Notes under the pieces: model-generated
The model's database searches: none
Told to the model about the DNA's origin: nothing
Seen by the model: the letters and a program-made list of their open reading frames with translations, nothing else
Origin: Gemmatimonadota bacterium
GTDB lineage: Bacteria > Gemmatimonadota > Gemmatimonadetes > Gemmatimonadales > Gemmatimonadaceae
Reading direction: 5' to 3'
NCBI GenBank assembly: GCA_003222065.1
Contig: QHUV01000091.1
Location: 1-7,797, forward strand
Length of the DNA stretch: 7,797 nt
Shown here: in pieces, positions 1-7,797 of the stretch
Numbering within the stretch: the first letter of the stretch is position 1
How the letters are laid out: every line of letters begins with the position of its first letter
Made by a program: the position numbers and the translations under genes

Positions 1-1420
<1,420 letters not shown>

Positions 1421-1424
<4 letters not shown>

Positions 1425-2287
1425 GTGCTTCCTTCCCCTTCGATGCCCGACCGCCACCGGCCCGCACCTTCCCAAAGCTCGTGAAGGGTCGTCCAGTCTT
1501 CGTTCTCCAGCGCCACGCGGAGGCGGTGAACGTGCTCTTCGAGTGTACGCAACGCGTGTGAGGTCGCGGCCGGTGCGCGCTCCAAGATGGGTTGCCAGAT
1601 GTCGAGGGCGCTCATCGCCAGGCGCGTCGCGTCGCGTCCCCCCGGCCCCGGTCGCGGTGCGACGAAATCGTTAGGTGTCTGGGCCCGTCGCGCGGCGAGC
1701 GCCGCGGCGAGCGCCGTCGACGCCAGCTGTGGCAGGTGGCTGACCCACGCCATCGCGTCATCATGCTCGCTCGCCGTCGCATACTCGATCCGGCGCGCGC
1801 CGGCCAGGCTCCAGAACATCTCCGCGTCTTCACGCTGTCGCGCGTCGGCGCGGCGCTCGATACAGACGGTCGCATCATGGAAGAGATCAGCGCGCGCGGC
1901 GGTGAAGCTGCTCCGATGGCTGCCGGCCAGCGGATGCGTCCCGATCAGACGCGCCATGACTTCTGGCATGCCGCGCAGCGCCTCGGTGCGCTGCAGGCTC
2001 GCCGCGTGAAGAATGGTCGCCTTCGGTGGCGCGCACCCCAAGACCTGTTCCGCGACCGACGATGTCTTGTCGAGAGGAACGGCGATAAGTACAAGTCCGA
2101 CGTCGCTCACCGCCTCATCGAGCGATGGTGCGACGGCAATTCCGGCCGCACTCGCACCCGCGCGATCAGCCGCGCTCGCGCTGAATGTTCGTAGCGCAGT
2201 ACCTCGGTCGCGCATACGTAACGCGGCCGAGCCCCCGATGACGCCCAGCCCGATCACCGCGACCTCGGCGCCGTGCCGGGCGGTCAT
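1421..2287 (-). CDS. tyrA: Prephenate (or arogenate) dehydrogenase, single-domain TyrA
   Basis: Oxidative decarboxylation of prephenate to 4-hydroxyphenylpyruvate, or of arogenate to tyrosine, with NAD(P)+: the tyrosine-specific branch after chorismate. From the chosen start the product has 288 residues, the length of a catalytic unit alone. Seen: Rossmann motif GLGVIGGS at 13-20, GTHPLAGS at 116-123 with the candidate catalytic His118, then HDDAMAWVSHLPQL at 175-188 in the helical dimerisation domain. Many relatives have HLPH where this has HLPQ. There is no fused chorismate mutase and no C-terminal ACT domain, so tyrosine control through an ACT domain is not expected. Two starts are possible: ATG at 2296 (three residues more) and ATG at 2287, which gives the ATGA overlap with dapD seen at the neighbouring junctions. 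A weak GAAG lies about 10 bases before 2287. One CGTTAGGY octamer at 1669. Confidence 0.92.
1428..1438 (-). promoter_or_regulatory. Ribosome binding site of aroA
   Basis: On the minus strand a purine-rich run, GGGGAAGGAAG, ends 3 bases before the ATG at 1424; its AGGA core lies about 6 bases upstream. It is the clearest Shine-Dalgarno in the window and decides the aroA start against the longer frame beginning at 1475. It also encodes the last residues of TyrA (EGEGS), so the TyrA C-terminus is probably shaped by the need for this site. Confidence 0.75.
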
Positions 2288-3162
2288 CGCAACCATGCTT
2301 CAAGCGTCGTCGCGAGCTCGGTTTGTTCGTCGCGGTACTTCACGATTACCGGCGTCTGCAGCGACAGCTCCTCCGACGCACCCCAGGCCGCGCGCACCTT
2401 TCGCGCTCCTGGCACGACGACCGCGCCGGCGGGAATCTCGAGCGCATGTTCGACGTCGCCCCGGTAGACAGTCTCGCGCACCAGGTCGAAGACGGGCGTG
2501 CCGCGCGTCAGAATGACGCCGGCGGCGAGTACGGCGCCCTCGCGTACGACCGTCCCTTCGTAGACACCGCAGTTCCCCCCGACGAGCACGTCGTCTTCGA
2601 TGATGACAGGAGCCGCACTCACCGGTTCGAGCACGCCACCGATCTGCGCGCTGGCGCTGAGATGCACCCGCGCGCCGATCTGAGCACAGGAGCCAACGAG
2701 CGCGTGCGAGTCGACCATCGTGTTGGCGCCGACATACGCGCCGACATTGATGTACATCGGCGGCATGCAGACGACGCCCGGCGCCACGTACGCACCGCGA
2801 CGGATCGACGAGCCACCGGGAACGATCCGGACGCCGTCTGTCATGTCGAAGCCATGCGGCGGAAAGGTGTGCTTGTCGAAGAAGAAGAACCGGGCCGGAG
2901 CACCCTCGCTGACGTACGCGGTCATGTCGATGACCTGCCCGACGCGGAATCCCAGGAGGATGCCTTGCTTGACCCACGGCACCGCGCGCCAGTTGCCGCT
3001 GGCATCACGCTCGGCCGCTCGCACGTCGCCGGCCTCGAGGGCGCGCAGGAGCTCCTCGACAACCTGCTCCGTGTCGTTAGGCATGGAACTGGCGCTGGCA
3101 ATGCCACTCAACGCGCCGATGCGCGTCGCCAACCGTTCGTGGCTCGATGACGCTTTGCTCAC
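2284..3162 (-). CDS. dapD: 2,3,4,5-tetrahydropyridine-2,6-dicarboxylate N-succinyltransferase
   Basis: Succinylates tetrahydrodipicolinate from succinyl-CoA, committing the pathway to the succinylase branch toward diaminopimelate and lysine. The product has 292 residues; the E. coli enzyme has 274. Seen: an N-terminal helical part with GNWRAVPWVKQGILLGFR (residues 56-73) equivalent to the GxWxxxxWLKKAVLLxFR part of E. coli DapD, then a left-handed beta-helix of hexapeptide repeats from about 110 to 220, including NVGAYVGANTMVDSHALVGS (139-158), CAQIG (159-163) and IGGVLEP (174-180). Asp151 matches the conserved aspartate of the TMVD motif. The overall pattern is DapD, not the acetyltransferase DapH. 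The start is GTG, overlapping the dapA stop as GTGA. About 25 N-terminal residues are low in recognisable similarity; an in-frame ATG at 3084 is an alternative start but has no ribosome binding site. One CGTTAGGY at 3075. Confidence 0.95.
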   Translation of the reverse strand: MSKASSSHERLATRIGALSGIASASSMPNDTEQVVEELLRALEAGDVRAAERDASGNWRAVPWVKQGILLGFRVGQVIDMTAYVSEGAPARFFFFDKHTFPPHGFDMTDGVRIVPGGSSIRRGAYVAPGVVCMPPMYINVGAYVGANTMVDSHALVGSCAQIGARVHLSASAQIGGVLEPVSAAPVIIEDDVLVGGNCGVYEGTVVREGAVLAAGVILTRGTPVFDLVRETVYRGDVEHALEIPAGAVVVPGARKVRAAWGASEELSLQTPVIVKYRDEQTELATTLEAWLR

Positions 3163-4046
3163 AAAGCGACGCCCGCGGTCACGAGGGCGCTACGGAGCGC
3201 GGTCGCGTGCTTCTCGTCCATCGGTACGAGCGGAAGGCGAAGCACGTTTTCGATCTTGCGCAACATTGCCAGCGCCGCCTTGGCGGGCAGCGGGTTCGGC
3301 TCGAGGAACGCGGCGCGCATCCAGGGCAGGAGTCGGAAATGTCGCTCGCGCGCCCCCGCCCAATCGCCCCGTTGCATGCAATCACACAGCTGGCTCATGA
3401 GCTTCGGCGTGGCATTTGATACCACCGAAATGATTCCGTCGCCACCGGCGGCCATCAGGGGTAGCGTCATCTCATCATCGCCAGACAAAACGCTGAACTC
3501 CGGGGGCCGGTCGCGGAGGATGTCGGTGATCTGTGCGAGGTTACCCGAGGCTTCCTTGATCCCGACGATCCCCGGCGTTGCCGCCAGCCCGAGAGTCGTC
3601 TTTGCCTCCATGTTACTGCCCGTGCGTCCGGGGACGTTGTACACCACGACCGGGAGATCGATGGCGTCGGCGATTGCCCGATAGTGCGCGATGATGCCTC
3701 GCTGCGGGGGCTTGTTGTACATCGGCGAGGTGTGCAGCAAATAGGTCGCGCCCGCGGCTTTGGCCGCTCTCGAGAGGGCGATGGCGCGCTTCGTATCGTT
3801 CGATGCGGCGCCGGCGACGATCGGGACGCGCCCTTTCGTCGCGTCGACGACAATCTCGATGACGCGACACTGCTCCTCTGGCGACATCGTCGCCGCTTCG
3901 CCGGTGCTGCCGCAGGGCACGAGGAAGTGCACGCCTTCCGCGATCTGCCAGTCGACGAGTCCGCGCAGCGCACGCTCGTCGATCGTGCCGTCTCGGGAAA
4001 AAGGCGTGACCAGCGCTGTCCCGCATCCCGCCAATCGCGTCGTCAT
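3159..4046 (-). CDS. dapA: 4-hydroxy-tetrahydrodipicolinate synthase
   Basis: Condenses pyruvate with aspartate semialdehyde, the first committed step of diaminopimelate/lysine synthesis; a class I aldolase TIM barrel, usually a tetramer. At 295 residues it is normal length. Seen: GSTGE at 46-50 (family GTTGE), Tyr110 of the proton-relay triad in SPMYNKP, YNVPGRTG at 136-143 with Tyr136 and substrate-binding Arg141, and the Schiff-base Lys164 in GIKEASGN (163-170). GSTGE also occurs in N-acetylneuraminate lyases, but YNVPGRTG and the position between dapB and dapD settle the identity. Aligned to E. coli, lysine-pocket positions His53, His56, Glu84 and Tyr106 are Pro56, Gln59, Arg87 and Met109, so lysine feedback at this enzyme is unlikely (inference). 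The ATG overlaps the dapB stop (ATGA) and follows a good ribosome binding site. Confidence 0.96.
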   Translation of the reverse strand: MTTRLAGCGTALVTPFSRDGTIDERALRGLVDWQIAEGVHFLVPCGSTGEAATMSPEEQCRVIEIVVDATKGRVPIVAGAASNDTKRAIALSRAAKAAGATYLLHTSPMYNKPPQRGIIAHYRAIADAIDLPVVVYNVPGRTGSNMEAKTTLGLAATPGIVGIKEASGNLAQITDILRDRPPEFSVLSGDDEMTLPLMAAGGDGIISVVSNATPKLMSQLCDCMQRGDWAGARERHFRLLPWMRAAFLEPNPLPAKAALAMLRKIENVLRLPLVPMDEKHATALRSALVTAGVAL

Positions 4047-4762
4047 GACTCTCCCGCGTCCGCGCGCGTGCCGAGCACGTCACGCATCGTGAATACGCCC
4101 TCGCGGCCAATCAACCACGCGGCGGCGGCGAGCGCGCCTTCGGCAAACACGCGCCGATCTCGCGCGACGTGCGTGAGTCGTACGGTCTCGAAGGGCGCGT
4201 CGAACAGCAGCTCGTGGGTACCCGGCACCGAGCCGGTGCGAATGCTGGTGATCGGAATCTCTCGCTGCCAGCCCACGGCCGCGGCACGTTCCAGCGTCAA
4301 TGCCGTTCCGGAGGGAGCGTCCTTCTTTGCCGCGTGGTGCGTTTCGACGAGGTGGGCATCGAATCCGCCTGCCGCGCCCAACAGGCGCGAGGCGAGGGTG
4401 ATGATCTGCTCGAACGCGTTGACACCTAACGAGAAGTTCGTTGCCGTGAGAAGCGCTCCGTGGCGTTGCCGTACCCATTCCGACACGGCCGCGAGGTCGT
4501 CGTGCCAACCCGTGGTGCCGACGACGATCGGACACTTCGCATCCACGGCGGCGCGCACGTTCATCGCTGCCGCGTTAGGCACGGTGAAGTCGATTGCCGC
4601 CTCGGCGCCATTGAGCGACCGGCCCGTGATTCCCGATCCATCGCGATTGGCCGCGGAGTCGATCCGGGCCACGACGTCCCACCCCCGTTCGGGCGCAAGC
4701 GTCTCCAGCACGCGACCCATCTTCCCCAAGCCGATGAGCGCCAGCTTGTGACGGGGGCTCAC
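4043..4762 (-). CDS. dapB: 4-hydroxy-tetrahydrodipicolinate reductase, short form
   Basis: Reduces the DapA product to tetrahydrodipicolinate with NAD(P)H. The product has 239 residues, clearly shorter than the 273 of E. coli DapB. Seen: nucleotide-binding GLGKMGR at 11-17, one residue tighter than the usual GxxGRMG; VGTTGW at 81-86; and the signature ETHHAAKKDAPSGTA at 140-154, with His142/His143 and Lys147 matching the catalytic residues of the E(I/L)HHxxKxDAPSGTA motif. The GKMG loop and the length resemble the DapB form I know from Bacteroidota. GTG start, overlapping the lysC stop as GTGA; TGGAG lies about 12 bases upstream, a weak ribosome binding site. Two CGTTAGGY octamers occur in opposite orientations at 4424 and 4573. 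Confidence 0.95.
   Translation of the reverse strand: MSPRHKLALIGLGKMGRVLETLAPERGWDVVARIDSAANRDGSGITGRSLNGAEAAIDFTVPNAAAMNVRAAVDAKCPIVVGTTGWHDDLAAVSEWVRQRHGALLTATNFSLGVNAFEQIITLASRLLGAAGGFDAHLVETHHAAKKDAPSGTALTLERAAAVGWQREIPITSIRTGSVPGTHELLFDAPFETVRLTHVARDRRVFAEGALAAAAWLIGREGVFTMRDVLGTRADAGES
4049..4055 (-). promoter_or_regulatory. Ribosome binding site of dapA
   Basis: GGGAGAG on the minus strand, with its GGGAG core 4 bases before the dapA ATG at 4046, lying inside the last codons of dapB. It supports the dapA start and adds independent ribosome loading to the ATGA coupling. Confidence 0.55.
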
Positions 4763-6123
4763 GACGACAGCGCTCCATCGCCGAAGAACTCCTCGTGCAG
4801 CCGGCGCATCACCGGCGCGACATGCTCGCCATCGACGACCATGGTGAGATTGATCCCGGTGGCGCTCAACGACAGCATGTGAACCGGTGTGTCGCTCAGT
4901 GCCCGCAGCGCTCGCGCCATATGTTCGCCACCGGCGCTGAGGTCCGCGCCGACGACGGCGACGATGCCCCGGCTCCGCTCGATTGAGACGTCGCCCAGCT
5001 CGCGCAGGTCGGGCAGCAACGCGTCCAATCGCGACGCGTCGTCGATGGTAAGTGAGACCGACACCTCTGATGTCGCGACGACATCCACCGACGCGCGGTG
5101 CCGATGAAAGACATCGAACGTGGTGCGCATGAATCCCTCCGTGAGAAGCATGCGCGGCGTCCGAAGGCGTATCAACGTCACGCCGCTCTTTCCGGCGATC
5201 GCCGTCACTGGTCGCCGGGGCGCCTCGAACGTGATGAGTGTTCCCTTGCCCTCCGGCCGTCGCGAGTTCAAGACGTACACCGGAATACCGACACGCACCG
5301 CGGGGTAGATGGCCATGGGATGCAGCACCTTCGCGCCGAACGAGGCGAGCTCCGAGGCCTCGTCGAAGCCGACGCGCTCGAGCAGCCGCGCGCCGTCGAC
5401 GACGCGCGGGTCTGCCGTGAGCATGCCGTCGACGTCGGTCCAGATCTCGATTGCTTCCGTCTGCAGTGCCGCGCCGATCAGGGCCGCGCTGTAATCCGAT
5501 CCGCCGCGCCCGAGCGTCGTCGTTAGGTGCCGCGTCGTCGAGCCGATGAATCCGCCGAGGACTGGGATACGTCCGTCGCGCGCCAGCGGAGCAAGGAGAC
5601 GTTGTGACGCCTCACTGATGGCATCGACGTTGGGCTCGGCGCGCGTGAAGGCGTCGTCGGTGATCATCACGTCGCGGGCATCGACATGCTCCGCTGGAAG
5701 ACCGCAACGACGAAACGCCGCCACGACCAACTGCGACGAGAGCTGCTCGCCGTAGGACGCAATAGCGTCGAGGCTGCGCGGCGTGACGTCGCCTAACGTA
5801 TTCAGCGCTTCCGTAAGATGGGCGAGCTCGTCGATCATGGCGCTCATCTCGCCGCACAGCTCGGCGCACTCCTCCGTGTCTCCGAGGAGTCGCTCCGCCT
5901 CCTGCATGTGGCGCTCGCGGAGGCCTTCGACGCTTCGAATGGCGCCGATGAGCTGTCCCCGCGCCGACTGCTCCGCGATCGCGAGGAGCGCGTTCGTTAC
6001 GCCGGCCATCGCTGAGACGACGACGATCGGGTGACGCTCACGCTTTGTGAGGACAATCGAGGCGGCGCGCTCGATCGCCTCCGCGTCGCCAACCGAAGTG
6101 CCTCCGAACTTGACGACGATCAC
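4759..6123 (-). CDS. lysC: Aspartate kinase, monofunctional LysC type
   Basis: Phosphorylates aspartate to aspartyl-4-phosphate, the entry to lysine, methionine and threonine synthesis. The 454 residues resemble E. coli AK-III (449). Seen: KFGGTSVG at 5-12, GEQLSS at 125-130 with Glu126, TTTLGRGGSDYSAAL at 201-215, WTDVDGMLTADPRVV at 228-242 and FGAKVLHP at 262-269 in the kinase domain; two ACT domains follow at about 314-380 and 385-450. The lysine pocket of AK-III is largely kept: Met325, Gly330, Phe331, Ser345, Val346, Asp347, Thr351, Ser352 and Glu353 match, with Ser321 of E. coli replaced by Thr328. Lysine feedback at this enzyme is therefore likely. No homoserine dehydrogenase is fused. 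GTG start, 3 bases after the asd stop, giving the family N-terminus directly. CGTTAGGY octamers at 5521 and 5791. Confidence 0.96.
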   Translation of the reverse strand: MIVVKFGGTSVGDAEAIERAASIVLTKRERHPIVVVSAMAGVTNALLAIAEQSARGQLIGAIRSVEGLRERHMQEAERLLGDTEECAELCGEMSAMIDELAHLTEALNTLGDVTPRSLDAIASYGEQLSSQLVVAAFRRCGLPAEHVDARDVMITDDAFTRAEPNVDAISEASQRLLAPLARDGRIPVLGGFIGSTTRHLTTTLGRGGSDYSAALIGAALQTEAIEIWTDVDGMLTADPRVVDGARLLERVGFDEASELASFGAKVLHPMAIYPAVRVGIPVYVLNSRRPEGKGTLITFEAPRRPVTAIAGKSGVTLIRLRTPRMLLTEGFMRTTFDVFHRHRASVDVVATSEVSVSLTIDDASRLDALLPDLRELGDVSIERSRGIVAVVGADLSAGGEHMARALRALSDTPVHMLSLSATGINLTMVVDGEHVAPVMRRLHEEFFGDGALSS

Positions 6124-6126
6124 GAA

Positions 6127-7215
6127 TCACCGCGGCAGCAAACCGCACTTCACCATCAGCTCCGCGTTGAGCACCGACGCCCCGGCCGCGCCTCGCACGA
6201 CGTTGTCGCCCATCGCGACGAGCTTGACGTCGAACAACTGATCCTCGCGCACTCTGCCGACGCTCACGGTCATGCCCGCACCGCGAGTGACGTCGCGGCG
6301 CGGTTGCGGCCGATCGGGAAAATCGAGCAGCTCGATCGGTCGGGCCGGCGAGGATGGCAGCCCGCGCGCCACGTCCGCTCCGCACCACTCTCGGAGTGCG
6401 TTCTCGACCTCGCTGACGTTCGCGCGGTCGCGGAGCCGCAGCGACACGCAGACGGTGTGGCCAGTCTCCACGGCGACGCGGTTACAGTGCGCACTGACGG
6501 TGATCGGGGCGGCGACGATCTCGTCTCCATTCAGTGAGCCGAGGAATTTGCGAAGCTCGTTCTCGACTTTGTCCTCCTCGTCCTTGATGAACGGAATGAC
6601 GTTGCCGAGAATGTCGAGCGAGGCGACGCCCGGATAGCCCGCGCCCGACACCGCCTGCATCGTCGAGACAAAGAGCTCGGTGATTCCGAAACGTTGGTGA
6701 ATCGGGGCGAGGGCGAGCGCCAGCACGATCGACGAGCAATTTCCATTCGTGACGATCGCGCCGTCCCAGCGGCGATTGCGCCGCTGCGTCTCGAGCATGC
6801 GAAGGTGCCCTGGATTCACCTCGGCGATGACCAGCGGCACATCGGGCGCCATGCGATGGTTCTTCGCGTTGCTGAGCACAGCCTTGCCGGCACTCGCAAA
6901 GGCCGTTTCCACCTCGCCGGCCACGCTCGAATCGAGGGCCGAGAACACGACATCCGACGATACGACAGCCGGATCGCACGTGAGAACTTTCTTATCGACC
7001 ACGCTCGCTGGCATTTGCCCGCGGGTCACCCAGCGCACGCACTCGCCGTACGTGCGCCCGGCGGTCCGCTCGGAGGCCGCGACCTCGGCGAGCTCGAACC
7101 ATGGGTGATCTTCCAGTAGACGCACGAATGTCTGACCGACGGTACCCGTCGCGCCGAGCACCGCCACCTTGCGCCTGCCGCGAGGTTGAGTTGTCGGCGA
7201 AGATGCAGGCGTCAT
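6127..7215 (-). CDS. asd: Aspartate-semialdehyde dehydrogenase, archaeal/fungal type
   Basis: Reduces aspartyl-4-phosphate to aspartate semialdehyde with NADPH, linking LysC to DapA. 362 residues. Seen: Rossmann GATGTVGQ at 21-28; catalytic Cys160 in NGNCSS; MQAVSGAGYPGVASLDILGN (186-205) running into an IPFIKDEEDKVE segment (207-218); SAHCNRVAV at 241-249; and GHT with the probable catalytic His253. The DILGNVIPFIK.EE block, SAxCNRV and DRPQPRRD (301-308) are marks of the archaeal/fungal branch (Methanocaldococcus and yeast enzymes) and differ from the E. coli type. NGNCSS is a variant of the more usual NPNCST. The first 15 residues are a Pro/Thr/Arg-rich lead with no other Met, so ATG at 7215 is kept, though no clear ribosome binding site precedes it. 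It starts 6 bases after the M20 stop. It contains no CGTTAGGY octamer. Confidence 0.95.
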   Translation of the reverse strand: MTPASSPTTQPRGRRKVAVLGATGTVGQTFVRLLEDHPWFELAEVAASERTAGRTYGECVRWVTRGQMPASVVDKKVLTCDPAVVSSDVVFSALDSSVAGEVETAFASAGKAVLSNAKNHRMAPDVPLVIAEVNPGHLRMLETQRRNRRWDGAIVTNGNCSSIVLALALAPIHQRFGITELFVSTMQAVSGAGYPGVASLDILGNVIPFIKDEEDKVENELRKFLGSLNGDEIVAAPITVSAHCNRVAVETGHTVCVSLRLRDRANVSEVENALREWCGADVARGLPSSPARPIELLDFPDRPQPRRDVTRGAGMTVSVGRVREDQLFDVKLVAMGDNVVRGAAGASVLNAELMVKCGLLPR

Positions 7216-7221
7216 GGGTAA

Positions 7222-7797
7222 TCAGCTCGCAAGGAGGGATCTGACGATACGATCGTAGGATTCGACAGCGGCGCGCAATTCGCGCACGTCGATGTACTCG
7301 TCAAGCGTGTGGGCCACGTGAATCGAACCTGGTCCGAACAGGAGCGGCGTACCCCATCTATTGAGGAGAGGGATGTCCGTCGTATAAGCCACTGGCGCGA
7401 CATCGAATCCGCTAATCGTATGAAAGCGTTGAGCAGGAATGTACGAGCCCCACTCCAGCTCCGCCCTACCGCGGGCCCAGTCCTGCAGCATGGCGCGTAG
7501 GGGCTCGACCGGACCGACGAGTCTGAACATCGCTTCGGCCTCGCAGAGAGCCGGAACGATGTTCGCTTCCGTGCCGCCGCGGATCGTGCCGATGTTGACG
7601 GTCGTGTCGCCAAGCACTGCATCCGCAGGCAATGAGAGATTGTGAATCGTCGGCAGAAGCGCGAGCATCGGCTCGATGGCCGAGCGTCCCAAGTGCGCGT
7701 ACGCGGAGTGGGCAGCCTTGCCGCGAATGCGGACCGTAACGCGCTGGGAGCCTTTCGCTCCGCTGGCGAGCTTGCTCTCCGTCGGCTCGCCGTTGAC
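7222..7797 (-). CDS. M20-family metallohydrolase, C-terminal part (ArgE/DapE group; candidate DapE)
   Basis: Zinc-dependent amidohydrolase of the M20 family. The right edge removes the N-terminal part; 191 codons and the stop remain, and the frame is open to the edge. Seen in the visible part: GEPT at 3-6, whose Glu is a metal ligand in this family; the dimerisation domain, with RGKAAHSAYAHLG at 25-37 (His30 matches the histidine that reaches the partner's active site in DapE); GGTEANIVPALCE at 74-86; and GPGSIHVAHTLDEYI at 155-169, with His163 as the last metal ligand. These mark the fold but not the substrate. Position at the head of a DapD-containing lysine cluster suggests succinyl-diaminopimelate desuccinylase (DapE). 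An acetyl-diaminopimelate or acetylornithine deacetylase, or a peptidase, is possible. The metal-binding N-terminal half cannot be checked here. Confidence 0.8.
   Translation of the reverse strand, partial: VNGEPTESKLASGAKGSQRVTVRIRGKAAHSAYAHLGRSAIEPMLALLPTIHNLSLPADAVLGDTTVNIGTIRGGTEANIVPALCEAEAMFRLVGPVEPLRAMLQDWARGRAELEWGSYIPAQRFHTISGFDVAPVAYTTDIPLLNRWGTPLLFGPGSIHVAHTLDEYIDVRELRAAVESYDRIVRSLLAS

Noticed and set aside
1425..1475. Longer aroA from the ATG at 1475
   Set aside because: The 17 extra residues have no family similarity and would overlap tyrA by 55 bases; the ATG at 1424 has a strong ribosome binding site and an ATGA overlap.
3159..4046. N-acetylneuraminate lyase as an alternative identity for DapA, suggested by GSTGE
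   Set aside because: YNVPGRTG with the substrate arginine, GIKEASGN and the place between dapB and dapD fit DapA. Ser for Thr keeps the hydroxyl of the proton relay.
4424..4580. Opposed CGTTAGGY copies in dapB as a hairpin or terminator
   Set aside because: The two sites are about 140 bases apart with no other complementarity noticed and lie well inside a conserved gene.
3684..4751. Long open frame of 355 codons on the plus strand opposite dapA and dapB
   Set aside because: High-GC genes leave long open frames on the other strand. Its product is Arg/Ser/Ala/Pro-rich with no recognisable domain, and the minus strand carries two clear enzymes here. The same holds for other plus-strand frames such as 2323-3150 and 2720-3400.
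6124..6126. Promoter or terminator at the small gaps (6124-6126 and 7216-7221)
   Set aside because: Gaps of 3 and 6 bases leave no room for one, and no hairpin with a T-run is seen there.

Overview
The window is a dense, high-GC bacterial segment in which all nine genes are read from the minus strand, so transcription runs from the right edge (7797) to the left edge (1). It holds no intergenic region larger than 6 bases, and I found no RNA gene, mobile element or CRISPR array, and no convincing promoter or terminator. The promoter and the end of the transcript must lie outside.

In order of transcription: an M20-family metallohydrolase with its 5' end cut off (a candidate DapE desuccinylase); an aspartate-semialdehyde dehydrogenase of the archaeal/fungal branch (asd); aspartate kinase (lysC); dihydrodipicolinate reductase (dapB); dihydrodipicolinate synthase (dapA); tetrahydrodipicolinate N-succinyltransferase (dapD); a prephenate/arogenate dehydrogenase (tyrA); a class II EPSP synthase (aroA); and the first 55 codons of cytidylate kinase (cmk). 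The first six supply the aspartate-to-diaminopimelate/lysine branch: LysC and Asd make aspartate semialdehyde, DapA and DapB make tetrahydrodipicolinate, DapD succinylates it, and the M20 enzyme could remove the succinyl group. DapC, DapF and LysA are not in the window. The last three belong to aromatic amino acid and nucleotide metabolism and match the widespread tyrA-aroA-cmk gene order.

The genes are packed very tightly. The first two junctions are gaps of 6 and 3 bases. The next six are, with the tyrA start chosen here, all 4-base ATGA or GTGA stop/start overlaps. This implies one transcript with translational coupling from lysC to cmk.

The organism is probably a bacterium of the FCB side of the tree, and Gemmatimonadota is my best guess. 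This rests on high GC, the short Bacteroidota-like DapB, the archaeal-type Asd and the class II AroA. It is inference and not proven by the sequence.

The least expected signal is an octamer, CGTTAGGY, which occurs nine times in 5.6 kb, on both strands, in different reading frames and at the cost of normally rare codons. Every TTAGG/CCTAA in the window lies inside it. It looks like selection on the DNA itself and is not explained by any annotated feature. Apart from that, the window is core metabolism, and I do not see an unknown defence or mobile system in it.
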